DNA of 14,969 nt from Actinomycetota bacterium (GCA_947503395.1 CANNDP010000017.1:1-14969), one strand, 5' to 3'. Positions 8,619 through 14,969 are shown, counted from the stretch's first letter. Notes: generated from the sequence alone by a model not told the origin. Numbers and translations are program-made.

Positions 8619-10058
8619 ATGCGCCGCGCCAAAATTGTCTGCACCATGGGCCCTGCAGTTGAGAGCGTTGAAAAAGTATCTGAGCTAATTCGAGCTGGAA
8701 TGAATGTGGCAAGGCTAAATCTCTCCCATGGTGGATATGAAGAGCATCAAAACCGTCTAGATTTAGTAAGAGCTGAGGCTGCGCGTGTTAAGCAGCCTGT
8801 TGCAATCATGGTTGATCTTCAAGGGCCAAAGATTCGCCTAGGAAGATTTGAAAACGGTCCTCATGAGTTAGTTCGTGGAGATACTTTTACAATTACCACC
8901 GATGACATCGCTGGCGATAAATCTCGCGTATCAACCACCTATAAAGGGCTTACCGGTGATTGCAGAGCAGGAGATTTGATTCTAATTGATGATGGCAAGG
9001 TAACAGTTCAGGTTATTGAGGTTAAGGGTAGCGATGTAATAACGAAAGTTATTGAGCCAGGATTTGTTTCTAATAACAAAGGAATTAATCTTCCAGGAGT
9101 TGCAGTATCTGTTCCTGCCATGAGTGAGAAAGATATTGAAGATCTGCGATGGGGACTTAAAGCCGGAGCAGACTTCATCGCTTTATCATTTGTAAGATCT
9201 GCAAAAGATATCGATGATGTTTACAAAGTAATGGATGAAGTGGGCCATCGCATTCCTGTTATCGCCAAGATTGAAAAACCTCAAGCGGTCGATAATCTAG
9301 AGGAGATAGTTCTAGCATTTGATGGAATTATGGTCGCTCGTGGTGATCTTGGAGTCGAAATGCCGATTGAAGATATTCCACTTGTGCAGAAGCGCTGCAT
9401 CACCCTTGCTAGGGAAAATGCAAAGCCAGTAATTGTTGCAACTCAGATGCTCGATTCAATGATTAATAACTCTCGGCCAACAAGAGCTGAAGCTACAGAT
9501 TGCGCTAATGCCGTTCTTGATGGCGCTGATGCTTTGATGCTTTCAGGCGAGACTAGCGTGGGAGCATTTGCAATTGAGGCAGTATCAACTATGGCTCGAA
9601 TCATTGAAAAGACTGAGAAGGAAGCGCTTCACTTAATTCCAGCTCTGCAACACAACCCAAAAACTAAAGGTGGGGCAATAACAAAGGCTGCAACCGAGGT
9701 TGGCCTAACAATTGGGGCAAAAGTTTTGTCGGCATTTACTAAGAGCGGGGATTCAGCGCGAAGAATGTCAAGACTTAGATCGCCAATTCCAATTTTGGCA
9801 CTCACCCCTGATACTGCTACATATAATCAGATGGCACTAACTTGGGGGGTTGAACCACTTCTAACCCCATTAGTTACCACTACTGATGAGATGGTCAAGC
9901 AGGTAGATACGATTTTGATTGAAAGTAAGAGAGTAGCTGTTGGTGAATTGATTATGATTGTTGCGGGCTCCCCTCCAGGAATTCCTGGCTCAACCAATGC
10001 TATGCGCGTTCATAAGGTGGGAGATGCTGTTAGTGGCGTTGCTCCTGCCTATCGCTAG
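8619..10058 (+). CDS. pyk: Pyruvate kinase
   Basis: This enzyme makes pyruvate and ATP from phosphoenolpyruvate and ADP, the last step of glycolysis. The 479 residues cover the catalytic barrel, B domain and C-terminal regulatory domain. Visible motifs: RRAKIVCTMGPA at the N-terminus, ARLNLSHG (31-38), DLQGPKIRLG (66-75), the catalytic lysine K217 with metal ligands E219 and D243 (IAKIEKPQ, ARGDLGVE), and ATQMLDSMINNSRPTRAE (274-291). K71 sits where K+-dependent enzymes such as rabbit M1 have Glu117, which predicts K+-independent activity. The ATG lies 47 bases after gltD. That spacer has no strong Shine-Dalgarno sequence but can form a small hairpin (8589-8595 with 8602-8609, one bulge, loop AAATAA). 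Transcription from gltBD or a nearby promoter is possible. Confidence 0.98.
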   Translation: MRRAKIVCTMGPAVESVEKVSELIRAGMNVARLNLSHGGYEEHQNRLDLVRAEAARVKQPVAIMVDLQGPKIRLGRFENGPHELVRGDTFTITTDDIAGDKSRVSTTYKGLTGDCRAGDLILIDDGKVTVQVIEVKGSDVITKVIEPGFVSNNKGINLPGVAVSVPAMSEKDIEDLRWGLKAGADFIALSFVRSAKDIDDVYKVMDEVGHRIPVIAKIEKPQAVDNLEEIVLAFDGIMVARGDLGVEMPIEDIPLVQKRCITLARENAKPVIVATQMLDSMINNSRPTRAEATDCANAVLDGADALMLSGETSVGAFAIEAVSTMARIIEKTEKEALHLIPALQHNPKTKGGAITKAATEVGLTIGAKVLSAFTKSGDSARRMSRLRSPIPILALTPDTATYNQMALTWGVEPLLTPLVTTTDEMVKQVDTILIESKRVAVGELIMIVAGSPPGIPGSTNAMRVHKVGDAVSGVAPAYR

Positions 10059-10061
10059 AAT
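10056..10061 (+). promoter_or_regulatory. Possible -10 element for the tRNA and pdtaR
   Basis: TAGAAT overlaps the pyk stop codon and matches the -10 consensus at five of six positions. Transcription would begin near 10068, about 12 bases before the tRNA. No good -35 box lies at 16-18 bases; TTGCTC at 10039 is too close to this -10. That TTGCTC could instead pair with TATTCT (10061-10066, 16-base spacer). Read-through from pyk is the alternative, since only 21 bases separate pyk and the tRNA. Confidence 0.35.
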
Positions 10062-10079
10062 ATTCTTGAATTTCATCTA

Positions 10080-10152
10080 GCCTCGGTACTCCAACGGTAG
10101 AGAGGGCGGTCTCAAACACCGCATAGTGTCGGTTCAAATCCGACTCGAGGCA
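10080..10152 (+). tRNA. tRNA with CAA anticodon (nominally tRNA-Leu), class I shape
   Basis: The 73-base gene folds as a cloverleaf. The acceptor stem is 10080-10086 with 10145-10151 (last pair G-U), with discriminator A10152. T8 and A9 follow, then a weak three-pair D stem (CTC with GAG) and a D loop with GG at 10096-10097. The anticodon stem is GCGGT/ACCGC with loop CTCAAAC, anticodon CAA at 10113-10115. The T arm is perfect: GTCGG, TTCAAAT, CCGAC. CCA is not encoded. The anticodon reads UUG, so the formal call is leucine. The variable loop is only five bases (ATAGT), whereas bacterial tRNA-Leu normally has a long class II arm, and the D arm is irregular (C13/A22 mismatch, G at 21). It is certainly tRNA-like; which amino acid it carries is less sure. 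Confidence 0.82.
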
Positions 10153-10153
10153 C

Positions 10154-10750
10154 GTGAGTACTAATATTAAATCTGGAGCGCATCGCATCCTAATTGCTGA
10201 GGATGAAACATTGATACGTATGGATTTGGTTGAGATGCTAAGTGAATCTGGATATGAAGTAGTTGGCCAGGCAAGTAATGGCCAAGAAGCAATCGATCTT
10301 GCTAAAGAGTTAAAACCTGATTTAGCAATTCTTGATGTGAAGATGCCAATCCTTGATGGAATCTCGGCTGCAACTCAGATAATCGAATTCTCGCCAGTTC
10401 TAATGCTGACCGCATTTAGCCAGAAAGATTTGATAGAGCGAGCAAGTGATGCTGGAGCGATGGCATATGTTGTTAAACCTTTTACAATCAACGATCTAAT
10501 CCCAGCAATTGAGATCTCAATTAGTCGTCATAGACAGATGAAATCTTTAGCACTTGAGGTAAGTGATCTTCATGAAAGACTTGAGAGTAGAAAGTTAATT
10601 GACAGGGCTAAGGGAATTTTGATGAAGGCCCTAAACCTCTCAGAGCCTGAGGCATTCTCATGGATTCAGCGGGCAGCGATGGACCGGCGAATTTCGATGA
10701 AAGAGGTGGCCAGGGCGGTAATTGACCCCTCGGCTGCTCCTAATAAGTAG
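10154..10750 (+). CDS. pdtaR: PdtaR-like response regulator with ANTAR output domain
   Basis: The 198-residue two-domain regulator has a receiver domain (about 11-123) with acidic pocket E16/D17, phosphorylation site D61 (AILDVKMP), T86 and K108-P109. An ANTAR domain follows (about 137-192; KLIDRAKGILMKALNLSEPEAF). ANTAR domains bind paired short RNA hairpins and prevent transcription termination. Phosphorylation, typically by a PdtaS-type kinase, favours dimerisation. No kinase gene is in this window. The GTG at 10154 is the only possible start: upstream an in-frame TAG lies at 10124-10126 with no start codon between, and no start codon follows before Met23, inside the receiver domain. It is one base after the tRNA, and the only SD-like bases (GAGG, 10147-10150) are inside the tRNA acceptor stem and too close. 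It sits between pyk and liv. Confidence 0.94.
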   Translation: MSTNIKSGAHRILIAEDETLIRMDLVEMLSESGYEVVGQASNGQEAIDLAKELKPDLAILDVKMPILDGISAATQIIEFSPVLMLTAFSQKDLIERASDAGAMAYVVKPFTINDLIPAIEISISRHRQMKSLALEVSDLHERLESRKLIDRAKGILMKALNLSEPEAFSWIQRAAMDRRISMKEVARAVIDPSAAPNK

Positions 10751-10888
10751 GTATGCACCGCTTTTCATCAAAAAGTAACAGGAATGTAATTCTCCAAGCG
10801 ATAAACCCGGTTGCCTCGCTGCTGAACCTAAGGCTAACCTTCACCCCTCCCTGTCCCAGGGGGCATGATCATGAATGAAAGGTACTAA
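10751..10888 (+). promoter_or_regulatory. livK upstream region: candidate promoter, hairpins and ribosome binding site
   Basis: This 138-base gap probably drives the liv genes. The best core promoter is TTGCCT (10811-10816), an 18-base spacer and TAACCT (10835-10840), predicting a leader of about 40 bases. Inside that leader, CCCTG (10849-10853) can pair with CAGGG (10857-10861). The Shine-Dalgarno sequence GAAAGG (10877-10882) is six bases before the ATG, and an in-frame TAA directly before the ATG excludes an earlier start. A small AT hairpin (CTTTT 10761-10765 with AAAAG 10771-10775) lies just after pdtaR but has no T-run, so it is a weak terminator candidate. I found no clear paired hexaloop ANTAR target. 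Confidence 0.45.
10864..10873. repeat. Perfect 10-base palindrome in the livK leader
   Basis: CATGATCATG is its own reverse complement. It lies between the small GC hairpin and the livK ribosome binding site, and could be a regulator half-site pair or chance. No other copy was noticed in the window by eye. Confidence 0.5.
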
Positions 10889-12037
10889 ATGAAAAAGCGT
10901 GGATTAATTTCGGTTGCTGCAGCGGCCGCACTGGCAGCTGCGTCACTGGTTGCAGTTGCACCAGCGTCAAATGCAGCAGCTAAGACAATCACTCTCGCGT
11001 TTCAGGGTCCTCTAACTGGTGAAGAAGCATCAGTTGGTCAGGACGAATTGGCTGGCATGCTTTATGCAGTCAAACTCTTTAACGCGAAGAACAAAGGTAA
11101 GTATGTAGTTAAGGTTGTTCAGGCAGATGACCAGGGCGATCCAGCACAATCTGCAAAGGTTGCTCCAGGAATCGCATCAAACAAGAAGATCATTGGTCTT
11201 GTTGGCGCTGCTTACTCAGGTGCAACAATTGCCGCACTTCCTTATTACAAGCAACGTAACCTGCCAATGATTTCACCATCTGCAACTCGCGTGTCAATCA
11301 CTGACCCAGCTGCAGGAAACATTGGATTCCCAGTGTTCCACCGCATCCCACCAACCGACAAGGTTCAGGGTCCAGCACTATTTAAACTAGCAACCAAGGG
11401 TGTCTCATCACCTAAGGTATTCGTAGTTGATGATCAATCAGCTTACGGCGTTGGTCTAGTTGATTACATGAAGCCTTCAATTCCTGCTGGTCAATCAGCT
11501 GGATTTGATAGCGTTTCTGACAAGACAACTGACTGGTCTGCAACGATCTCTAAGATCAAGACTGCAGCTGCAAACGTTGTTATCTATACCGGTTACTTCC
11601 CACAGGCTGCACCATTCTTCAAGCAGCTTCGTGATAGCGGATACACCGGAATCCTTGCAGGCGGCGACGGCGTACTAAGCCCAACTTTCGTAACTCTTGC
11701 TCCAGCATCAGTTCTCGAGGGTGTTCGTCTAACTGCAGGAACAGTCCCACTTGCTGAAATCGATGCAAAGCTTGAAGCAGATTTCGCAAAGAAGATGGGT
11801 AAGGCCTCAGGCGTTTACGCTGCTGAGTCCATCGATGCCACAAACGTCTACCTAGCATGTATTGCAAAGGGTGTTTCAACTCGTGATGCAATGCTTAAGT
11901 GCGTTAAGTCATATAGCGGCAAGTCACTAACCGGCACCACCATTAAGTTTGATGCTTATGGCGATGTCGCTGGTGGCGCGTTGAATGGCTTCGTAGTTAA
12001 GGGCGGCGTCATCAAGTTCGACGGTCCAGTAAAGTAA
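10889..12037 (+). CDS. livK: Branched-chain amino acid-type ABC transporter, substrate-binding protein
   Basis: This 382-residue type I periplasmic-binding protein of the Leu/Ile/Val family captures substrate outside the membrane for LivHMGF. It has a signal peptide (KKR, hydrophobic core about 6-24, cleavage near ASNA-A at 29/30). The mature domain starts with ITLAFQGPLTG, the typical first strand of the family, and continues with SGATIAALPYYKQRNLPMISPSAT. There is no lipobox cysteine; the only cysteines are C324 and C338, close enough to form a disulfide. Arginine codons are all CGT/CGC and lysine is mostly AAG, unlike the neighbours, pointing to very high expression. It has a good ribosome binding site. 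Substrate could be branched-chain amino acids or a broader amino acid or amide range. Confidence 0.93.
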   Translation: MKKRGLISVAAAAALAAASLVAVAPASNAAAKTITLAFQGPLTGEEASVGQDELAGMLYAVKLFNAKNKGKYVVKVVQADDQGDPAQSAKVAPGIASNKKIIGLVGAAYSGATIAALPYYKQRNLPMISPSATRVSITDPAAGNIGFPVFHRIPPTDKVQGPALFKLATKGVSSPKVFVVDDQSAYGVGLVDYMKPSIPAGQSAGFDSVSDKTTDWSATISKIKTAAANVVIYTGYFPQAAPFFKQLRDSGYTGILAGGDGVLSPTFVTLAPASVLEGVRLTAGTVPLAEIDAKLEADFAKKMGKASGVYAAESIDATNVYLACIAKGVSTRDAMLKCVKSYSGKSLTGTTIKFDAYGDVAGGALNGFVVKGGVIKFDGPVK

Positions 12038-12055
12038 AAAAGTAGGAAAATAGTC

Positions 12056-12105
12056 TTCGGCAGGCTCTCAATTAGGGGGCCTGCCGAAACTTTAAATCAA
12101 AGTTT
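12056..12105 (+). terminator. Tandem hairpins between livK and livH (attenuator or mRNA stabiliser)
   Basis: The first hairpin has a perfect ten-pair stem, TTCGGCAGGC (12056-12065) with GCCTGCCGAA (12079-12088), around a 13-base loop. The second is AT-rich, AAACTTT (12087-12093) with AAAGTTT (12099-12105), loop AAATC. It overlaps the first by two bases and is followed by only T and AG. With no long T-run, this looks more like a partial terminator or a 3'-end stabiliser that lets the binding protein be made in excess of the permease than like a full stop. Confidence 0.75.
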
Positions 12106-12124
12106 TAGATAGGAATCAGGCGCC

Positions 12125-13075
12125 TTGATAGGAAACTTTCTAGATCAGTTCTGGTCGCTGACTTTTGGCGGCTTAAGCCTTGGCTTTATTTACATCCTCA
12201 TAGCTCTTGGCTACACAATGGTTTACGGCGTCCTGCGCATGATCAATTTTGCAAATTCAGAGATATTTATGGTTGGCACATTTGCCACGATTATCATAAT
12301 TAGAGATTTATTTAAGTTTACTCAAGTTTCAGAGTATGCAACTGGCTTTCGCTTATGGTTAATTCTTGGAACGGCGCTAATTTTTGCGATGCTAGTTTCA
12401 GGAATTCTCTCAATGTTAGTTGAGATGGTGGCTTACCGCAGATTGCGAAGGATGAACTCTGGAGTTCTTGCTCCTTTGATTTCAGCAATCGGTGTCTCAA
12501 TGGTGCTTTCAGAGTCTGTTCGAATCCTTACTGATTCCAGACCAGTGGCAAGCCCTCGAGCAATGGAAAAGAAATTTCTTGGTCAATTCTTTGATGCTGG
12601 TATTCGAATAGATAACACCATAATCGTAATCTCAGCTCTAGTTCTCTTTGCAATTCTCATAACCTTCGTCAATAAAACTCGAATGGGTAAAGCAATCCGC
12701 GCTGTATCAATGAATCCAAATGCAGCTCGCTTGATGGGTATAAATATTGATGGAGTAATTTCTGCAACATTTTTAGTTGGTGGCTTAATGACAGGCGCGG
12801 CAGGATTTTTCTACACCTTAAAGTATGAAAATACCTCGGCATTTATTGGATTTGAATTGGGAATTGCAGCATTTACTGCCGCTATTTTGGGTGGAATTGG
12901 AAATATTAAAGGCGCCTTCTATGGCGGCCTTGCTCTTGGGCTACTTGAGACCTATGCCTCATTCTTCCTTGGCACGCAATGGAAGGCTGTAACAGTATTT
13001 ATAGTTCTCGTTTTAGTTCTCTACACCAAACCGAACGGGTTATTCGGTGAAGCGCTAACCCAGACGAGGGCATGA
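12125..13075 (+). CDS. livH: Branched-chain amino acid-type ABC transporter, permease LivH
   Basis: This 316-residue integral membrane protein is one of the two permeases that form the transport channel. It has about eight hydrophobic segments. Family signatures are LSLGFIYILIALGYTMVYG near the start, NFANSEIFMVGTF soon after (usually NFAHGE), and RAVSMNPNAARLMGI followed by a glycine-rich helix pair, the part that contacts the ATPase. The start is TTG at 12125: an in-frame TAG at 12110-12112 excludes anything upstream, and the protein begins where LivH homologues begin. AGGA (12111-12114) and AGG (12118-12120) are weak ribosome binding sites. It begins just after the tandem hairpins and overlaps livM by four bases (ATGA). 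Poor start and hairpins together suggest lower output than livK. Confidence 0.95.
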   Translation: MIGNFLDQFWSLTFGGLSLGFIYILIALGYTMVYGVLRMINFANSEIFMVGTFATIIIIRDLFKFTQVSEYATGFRLWLILGTALIFAMLVSGILSMLVEMVAYRRLRRMNSGVLAPLISAIGVSMVLSESVRILTDSRPVASPRAMEKKFLGQFFDAGIRIDNTIIVISALVLFAILITFVNKTRMGKAIRAVSMNPNAARLMGINIDGVISATFLVGGLMTGAAGFFYTLKYENTSAFIGFELGIAAFTAAILGGIGNIKGAFYGGLALGLLETYASFFLGTQWKAVTVFIVLVLVLYTKPNGLFGEALTQTRA

Positions 13076-14094
13076 TGTTTAATCTTCGCGATAAGGGAGC
13101 AGAGATCTGGGAGAACCAGGGACGCATTGGTCGCATAGTTATAGCCGTAGGTGCCATTGCAATTGTTGCGGCGCTGCCATTTATGGGTGGAACTTTTCTT
13201 AATACCCCAGTAGCTGATTACGAATCAGTTCTGGTTTATCCAATTGCCATGTTTGTTCTAATGGCCATTGGCTTAAATATTGTTATCGGAAAGAGCGGTC
13301 TATTAGATCTTGGCTATGTGGCATTTTTTGCAATTGGTGCATACACCATGGGATTACTTGGAACCAAGACTGATTTAAATACCTGGGAGATTCTGCCAAT
13401 TGGAATTGCTATGGCTATGTTCTCTGGAATTATTCTAGGTGTTCCAGCTCTAAAACTGCGTGGCGATTATCTAGCAATTATCACTTTGGGTTTTGGAGAG
13501 ATTGTCAGAATTGTTGCGCTAAACCTTGGAGCTTTGGGAAGGTCTGAGGGAATCCAAGGAATTCCAACTCCTCCTGGGATATTTGGTATTGAATATGCCT
13601 TTGATAGTCACCGCATTTATTACTGGACTCTTTTGATTCTTATCTTGCTAGCCATCTGGATGGTAAGACGACTCTCTGCGCGCCGCGCTGGCCGTGCCTG
13701 GGAATCGATTCGTCAAGATGAAGATGCAGCAGAGTTACTTGGCGTTCCAACATTTAAATATAAAGTCTGGGCATTTGTCCTTGGCGCATCCGTTGGTGGA
13801 GCTGCTGGCGTTCTCTATGCCTCAAAGACTTTGTTTATTGCTCCAGATAACTTCACACTTCAAATCTCGATATTAATCCTCGCCTGCGTAGTCTTTGGTG
13901 GCATGGGAAATATCTGGGGAGTCATTCTTGGCGCAGTTATTCTTGGTTATCTGCCTGACCGTATTCGTTTCTTATCAGAAGCCCGTCTTCTTGTTTTTGG
14001 CTTAGTTCTGGTCATCATGATGAATCTGCGCCCAGATGGAATTCTTCCTAGGAAGAAACGTGAAAAAGCAATTGTCAAAAAGGATGCCTCATGA
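13072..14094 (+). CDS. livM: Branched-chain amino acid-type ABC transporter, permease LivM
   Basis: This is the second permease, 340 residues, with a first hydrophobic segment at about 20-40 and further helices to about 325, then a basic tail (RKKREKAIVKK). The family motif is seen as GLNIVIGKSGLLDLGYVAFF (67-86; usually GYAGQLSLGHAAFF) and GDYLAIITLGFGEIVRI. The segment ending LGVPTFKYKVWAFVLGAS is the ATPase-coupling region. The ATG overlaps the livH stop (ATGA); a second ATG follows at once at 13075, and GAGGG (13066-13070) is better spaced for it, so the true start may be one codon later. It overlaps livG by four bases. Confidence 0.95.
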   Translation: MMFNLRDKGAEIWENQGRIGRIVIAVGAIAIVAALPFMGGTFLNTPVADYESVLVYPIAMFVLMAIGLNIVIGKSGLLDLGYVAFFAIGAYTMGLLGTKTDLNTWEILPIGIAMAMFSGIILGVPALKLRGDYLAIITLGFGEIVRIVALNLGALGRSEGIQGIPTPPGIFGIEYAFDSHRIYYWTLLILILLAIWMVRRLSARRAGRAWESIRQDEDAAELLGVPTFKYKVWAFVLGASVGGAAGVLYASKTLFIAPDNFTLQISILILACVVFGGMGNIWGVILGAVILGYLPDRIRFLSEARLLVFGLVLVIMMNLRPDGILPRKKREKAIVKKDAS

Positions 14095-14867
14095 ACAAAT
14101 CCTTGATAGAGCTAAAGAATGTGACTATGAAATTCGGTGGTGTTACTGCACTAAGTGATGTGACCTTTGATGTTAAAGAGAAAGAAATTTTGGGTCTGAT
14201 TGGTCCAAATGGTGCGGGCAAGACAACGGTATTCAATGTCATCACCGGCGTATATCAAATAACATCAGGTGAGATTATTTTTGATGGGAAATCTTTAGCT
14301 GGAGTTAAGCGCTATAAGATTACAAAAAGAGGTATAGCTAGAACCTTCCAGAATATTCGACTCTGGGGAGATATGACTGCTCTTGAAAATGTAATGACCG
14401 CTGCTGATACCCATAAGAAATCCGGTTTAGTTTCAGGGTTATTCGGGTTCCCAATTTCACGTCGCGAAGAAAAGCGCGACAAAGCAAGAGCGCAGGAGCT
14501 ATTAGATTTCATCGGAATTGGCGAGTATTCAGATCGCCTGGCAAAGAATCTTCCTTATGGCGTACAGAGAAGACTCGAGATTGCAAGAGCGATGGGAGCG
14601 GAGCCAAAGTTACTTCTACTTGATGAACCGGCAGCTGGATTTAATCCAGCAGAAAAGGTTGAGCTAGCAGCAACAATTAGAAAAATTCGTGATGCTGGAT
14701 ATACCGTGCTTTTGATTGAGCACGATATGTCTCTTGTTATGAAAGTCTCAGATCGAGTCGTTGTTCTAGATTTCGGACAGAAAATTGCTGATGACTCACC
14801 TCGAAACGTTCAAGATGATAAGAGAGTAATTGAGGCTTATTTAGGAGTACCTGAAGATGCGTCTTGA
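14091..14867 (+). CDS. livG: Branched-chain amino acid-type ABC transporter, ATP-binding protein LivG
   Basis: This 258-residue cytoplasmic ATPase pairs with LivF to power LivHM. Motifs are complete: Walker A GPNGAGKTT (38-46), Q-loop Gln87 (ARTFQNIRLW), the variant ABC signature LPYGVQ (154-159) common in Liv ATPases, Walker B LLLLDEP with Glu179, and the switch His211 (IEHDM). The C-terminal VIEAYLG matches LivG homologues. The ATG overlaps the livM stop by four bases, and AAAAAGGA ends six bases upstream. It overlaps livF by 11 bases. Confidence 0.96.
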   Translation: MNKSLIELKNVTMKFGGVTALSDVTFDVKEKEILGLIGPNGAGKTTVFNVITGVYQITSGEIIFDGKSLAGVKRYKITKRGIARTFQNIRLWGDMTALENVMTAADTHKKSGLVSGLFGFPISRREEKRDKARAQELLDFIGIGEYSDRLAKNLPYGVQRRLEIARAMGAEPKLLLLDEPAAGFNPAEKVELAATIRKIRDAGYTVLLIEHDMSLVMKVSDRVVVLDFGQKIADDSPRNVQDDKRVIEAYLGVPEDAS

Positions 14868-14969
14868 AATTAAAGATCTTCGTGTTGCCTATGGAAAAAT
14901 CGAGGCAGTTAAGGGCATTTCACTTGTTGTAAACCAAGGTGAAATTGTCTCCCTCATTGGAGCCAACGG
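14857..14969 (+). CDS. livF: Branched-chain amino acid-type ABC transporter, ATP-binding protein LivF (partial)
   Basis: The gene runs off the window after 37 codons. The visible N-terminus has LEIKDLRVAYGKIEAVKGIS and reaches the first residues of Walker A (GANG), as in LivF, the second ATPase of the complex. AGGAG (14843-14847) lies nine bases before the ATG. The start is inside the end of livG in another frame, continuing the overlapping pattern of the operon. Confidence 0.92.
   Translation, partial: MRLEIKDLRVAYGKIEAVKGISLVVNQGEIVSLIGAN

Noticed and set aside
10751..10888. ANTAR target RNA (two hairpins with A/G hexaloops) before livK
   Set aside because: The stems I could draw (for example GGTTGC/GC-AACC with loop CTCGCT) lack the expected A at loop position 1 and have bulges; not enough to call.
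11619..11891. A 90-codon reverse-strand frame within livK
   Set aside because: It is antisense to a strongly codon-biased gene, and its arginine- and leucine-rich sequence is typical of a shadow frame.
13694..13876. A 60-codon forward frame within livM
   Set aside because: It lies in another frame of the permease with no ribosome binding site or recognisable content.
1..14969. CRISPR array, insertion sequence, prophage or defence system
   Set aside because: No direct repeat array, transposase, integrase or terminal repeats were seen; the gene order is typical housekeeping for actinobacteria.

Overview
The window looks like an ordinary, compact stretch of chromosome from a low-GC actinobacterium. 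The evidence is the gene content and order (trpA, secreted DsbA-like protein, lgt, VIT-family transporter, gltB, gltD, pyk, ANTAR response regulator, Liv-type ABC transporter), the actinobacterial form of Lgt, and frequent GTG/TTG starts. Very short spacers, 4-11 base overlaps and A/T-leaning codons (AGA, TTA, AAA) would fit a streamlined freshwater acI/Nanopelagicales-type genome. That lineage assignment is inference; no marker gene here proves it.

Layout, all on the + strand. Positions 1-138 hold the end of trpA. A tight group follows at 203-2479: a membrane-anchored DsbA-like thiol oxidoreductase, lgt (lipoprotein diacylglyceryl transferase) and a VIT-family Fe/Mn transporter. After a 121-base gap come gltB and gltD (2601-8571, overlapping), the two subunits of NADPH glutamate synthase, and then pyruvate kinase (8619-10058). 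A tRNA gene with a CAA anticodon sits directly behind pyk. One base after its 3' end begins a PdtaR-like response regulator with an ANTAR RNA-binding output domain. The rest is a branched-chain amino acid-type ABC importer: livK (secreted binding protein), a hairpin-rich spacer, then livH, livM, livG and the start of livF, all overlapping.

The theme is carbon and nitrogen intake. Glutamate synthase makes glutamate, pyruvate kinase controls the lower-glycolysis carbon flow, and the Liv importer brings in amino acids. The ANTAR regulator between pyk and liv is a candidate RNA-level controller of its neighbours. No insertion sequence, CRISPR array, phage gene or obvious transferred island was seen.

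The points most worth a second look are at the tRNA/regulator junction. The tRNA has a leucine (CAA) anticodon but a short class I variable loop. The regulator's only possible start codon lies one base after the tRNA's discriminator base, so tRNA 3' processing would itself create a near-leaderless mRNA. Also notable are the strong hairpins between livK and livH and the lack of a lipobox in LivK.
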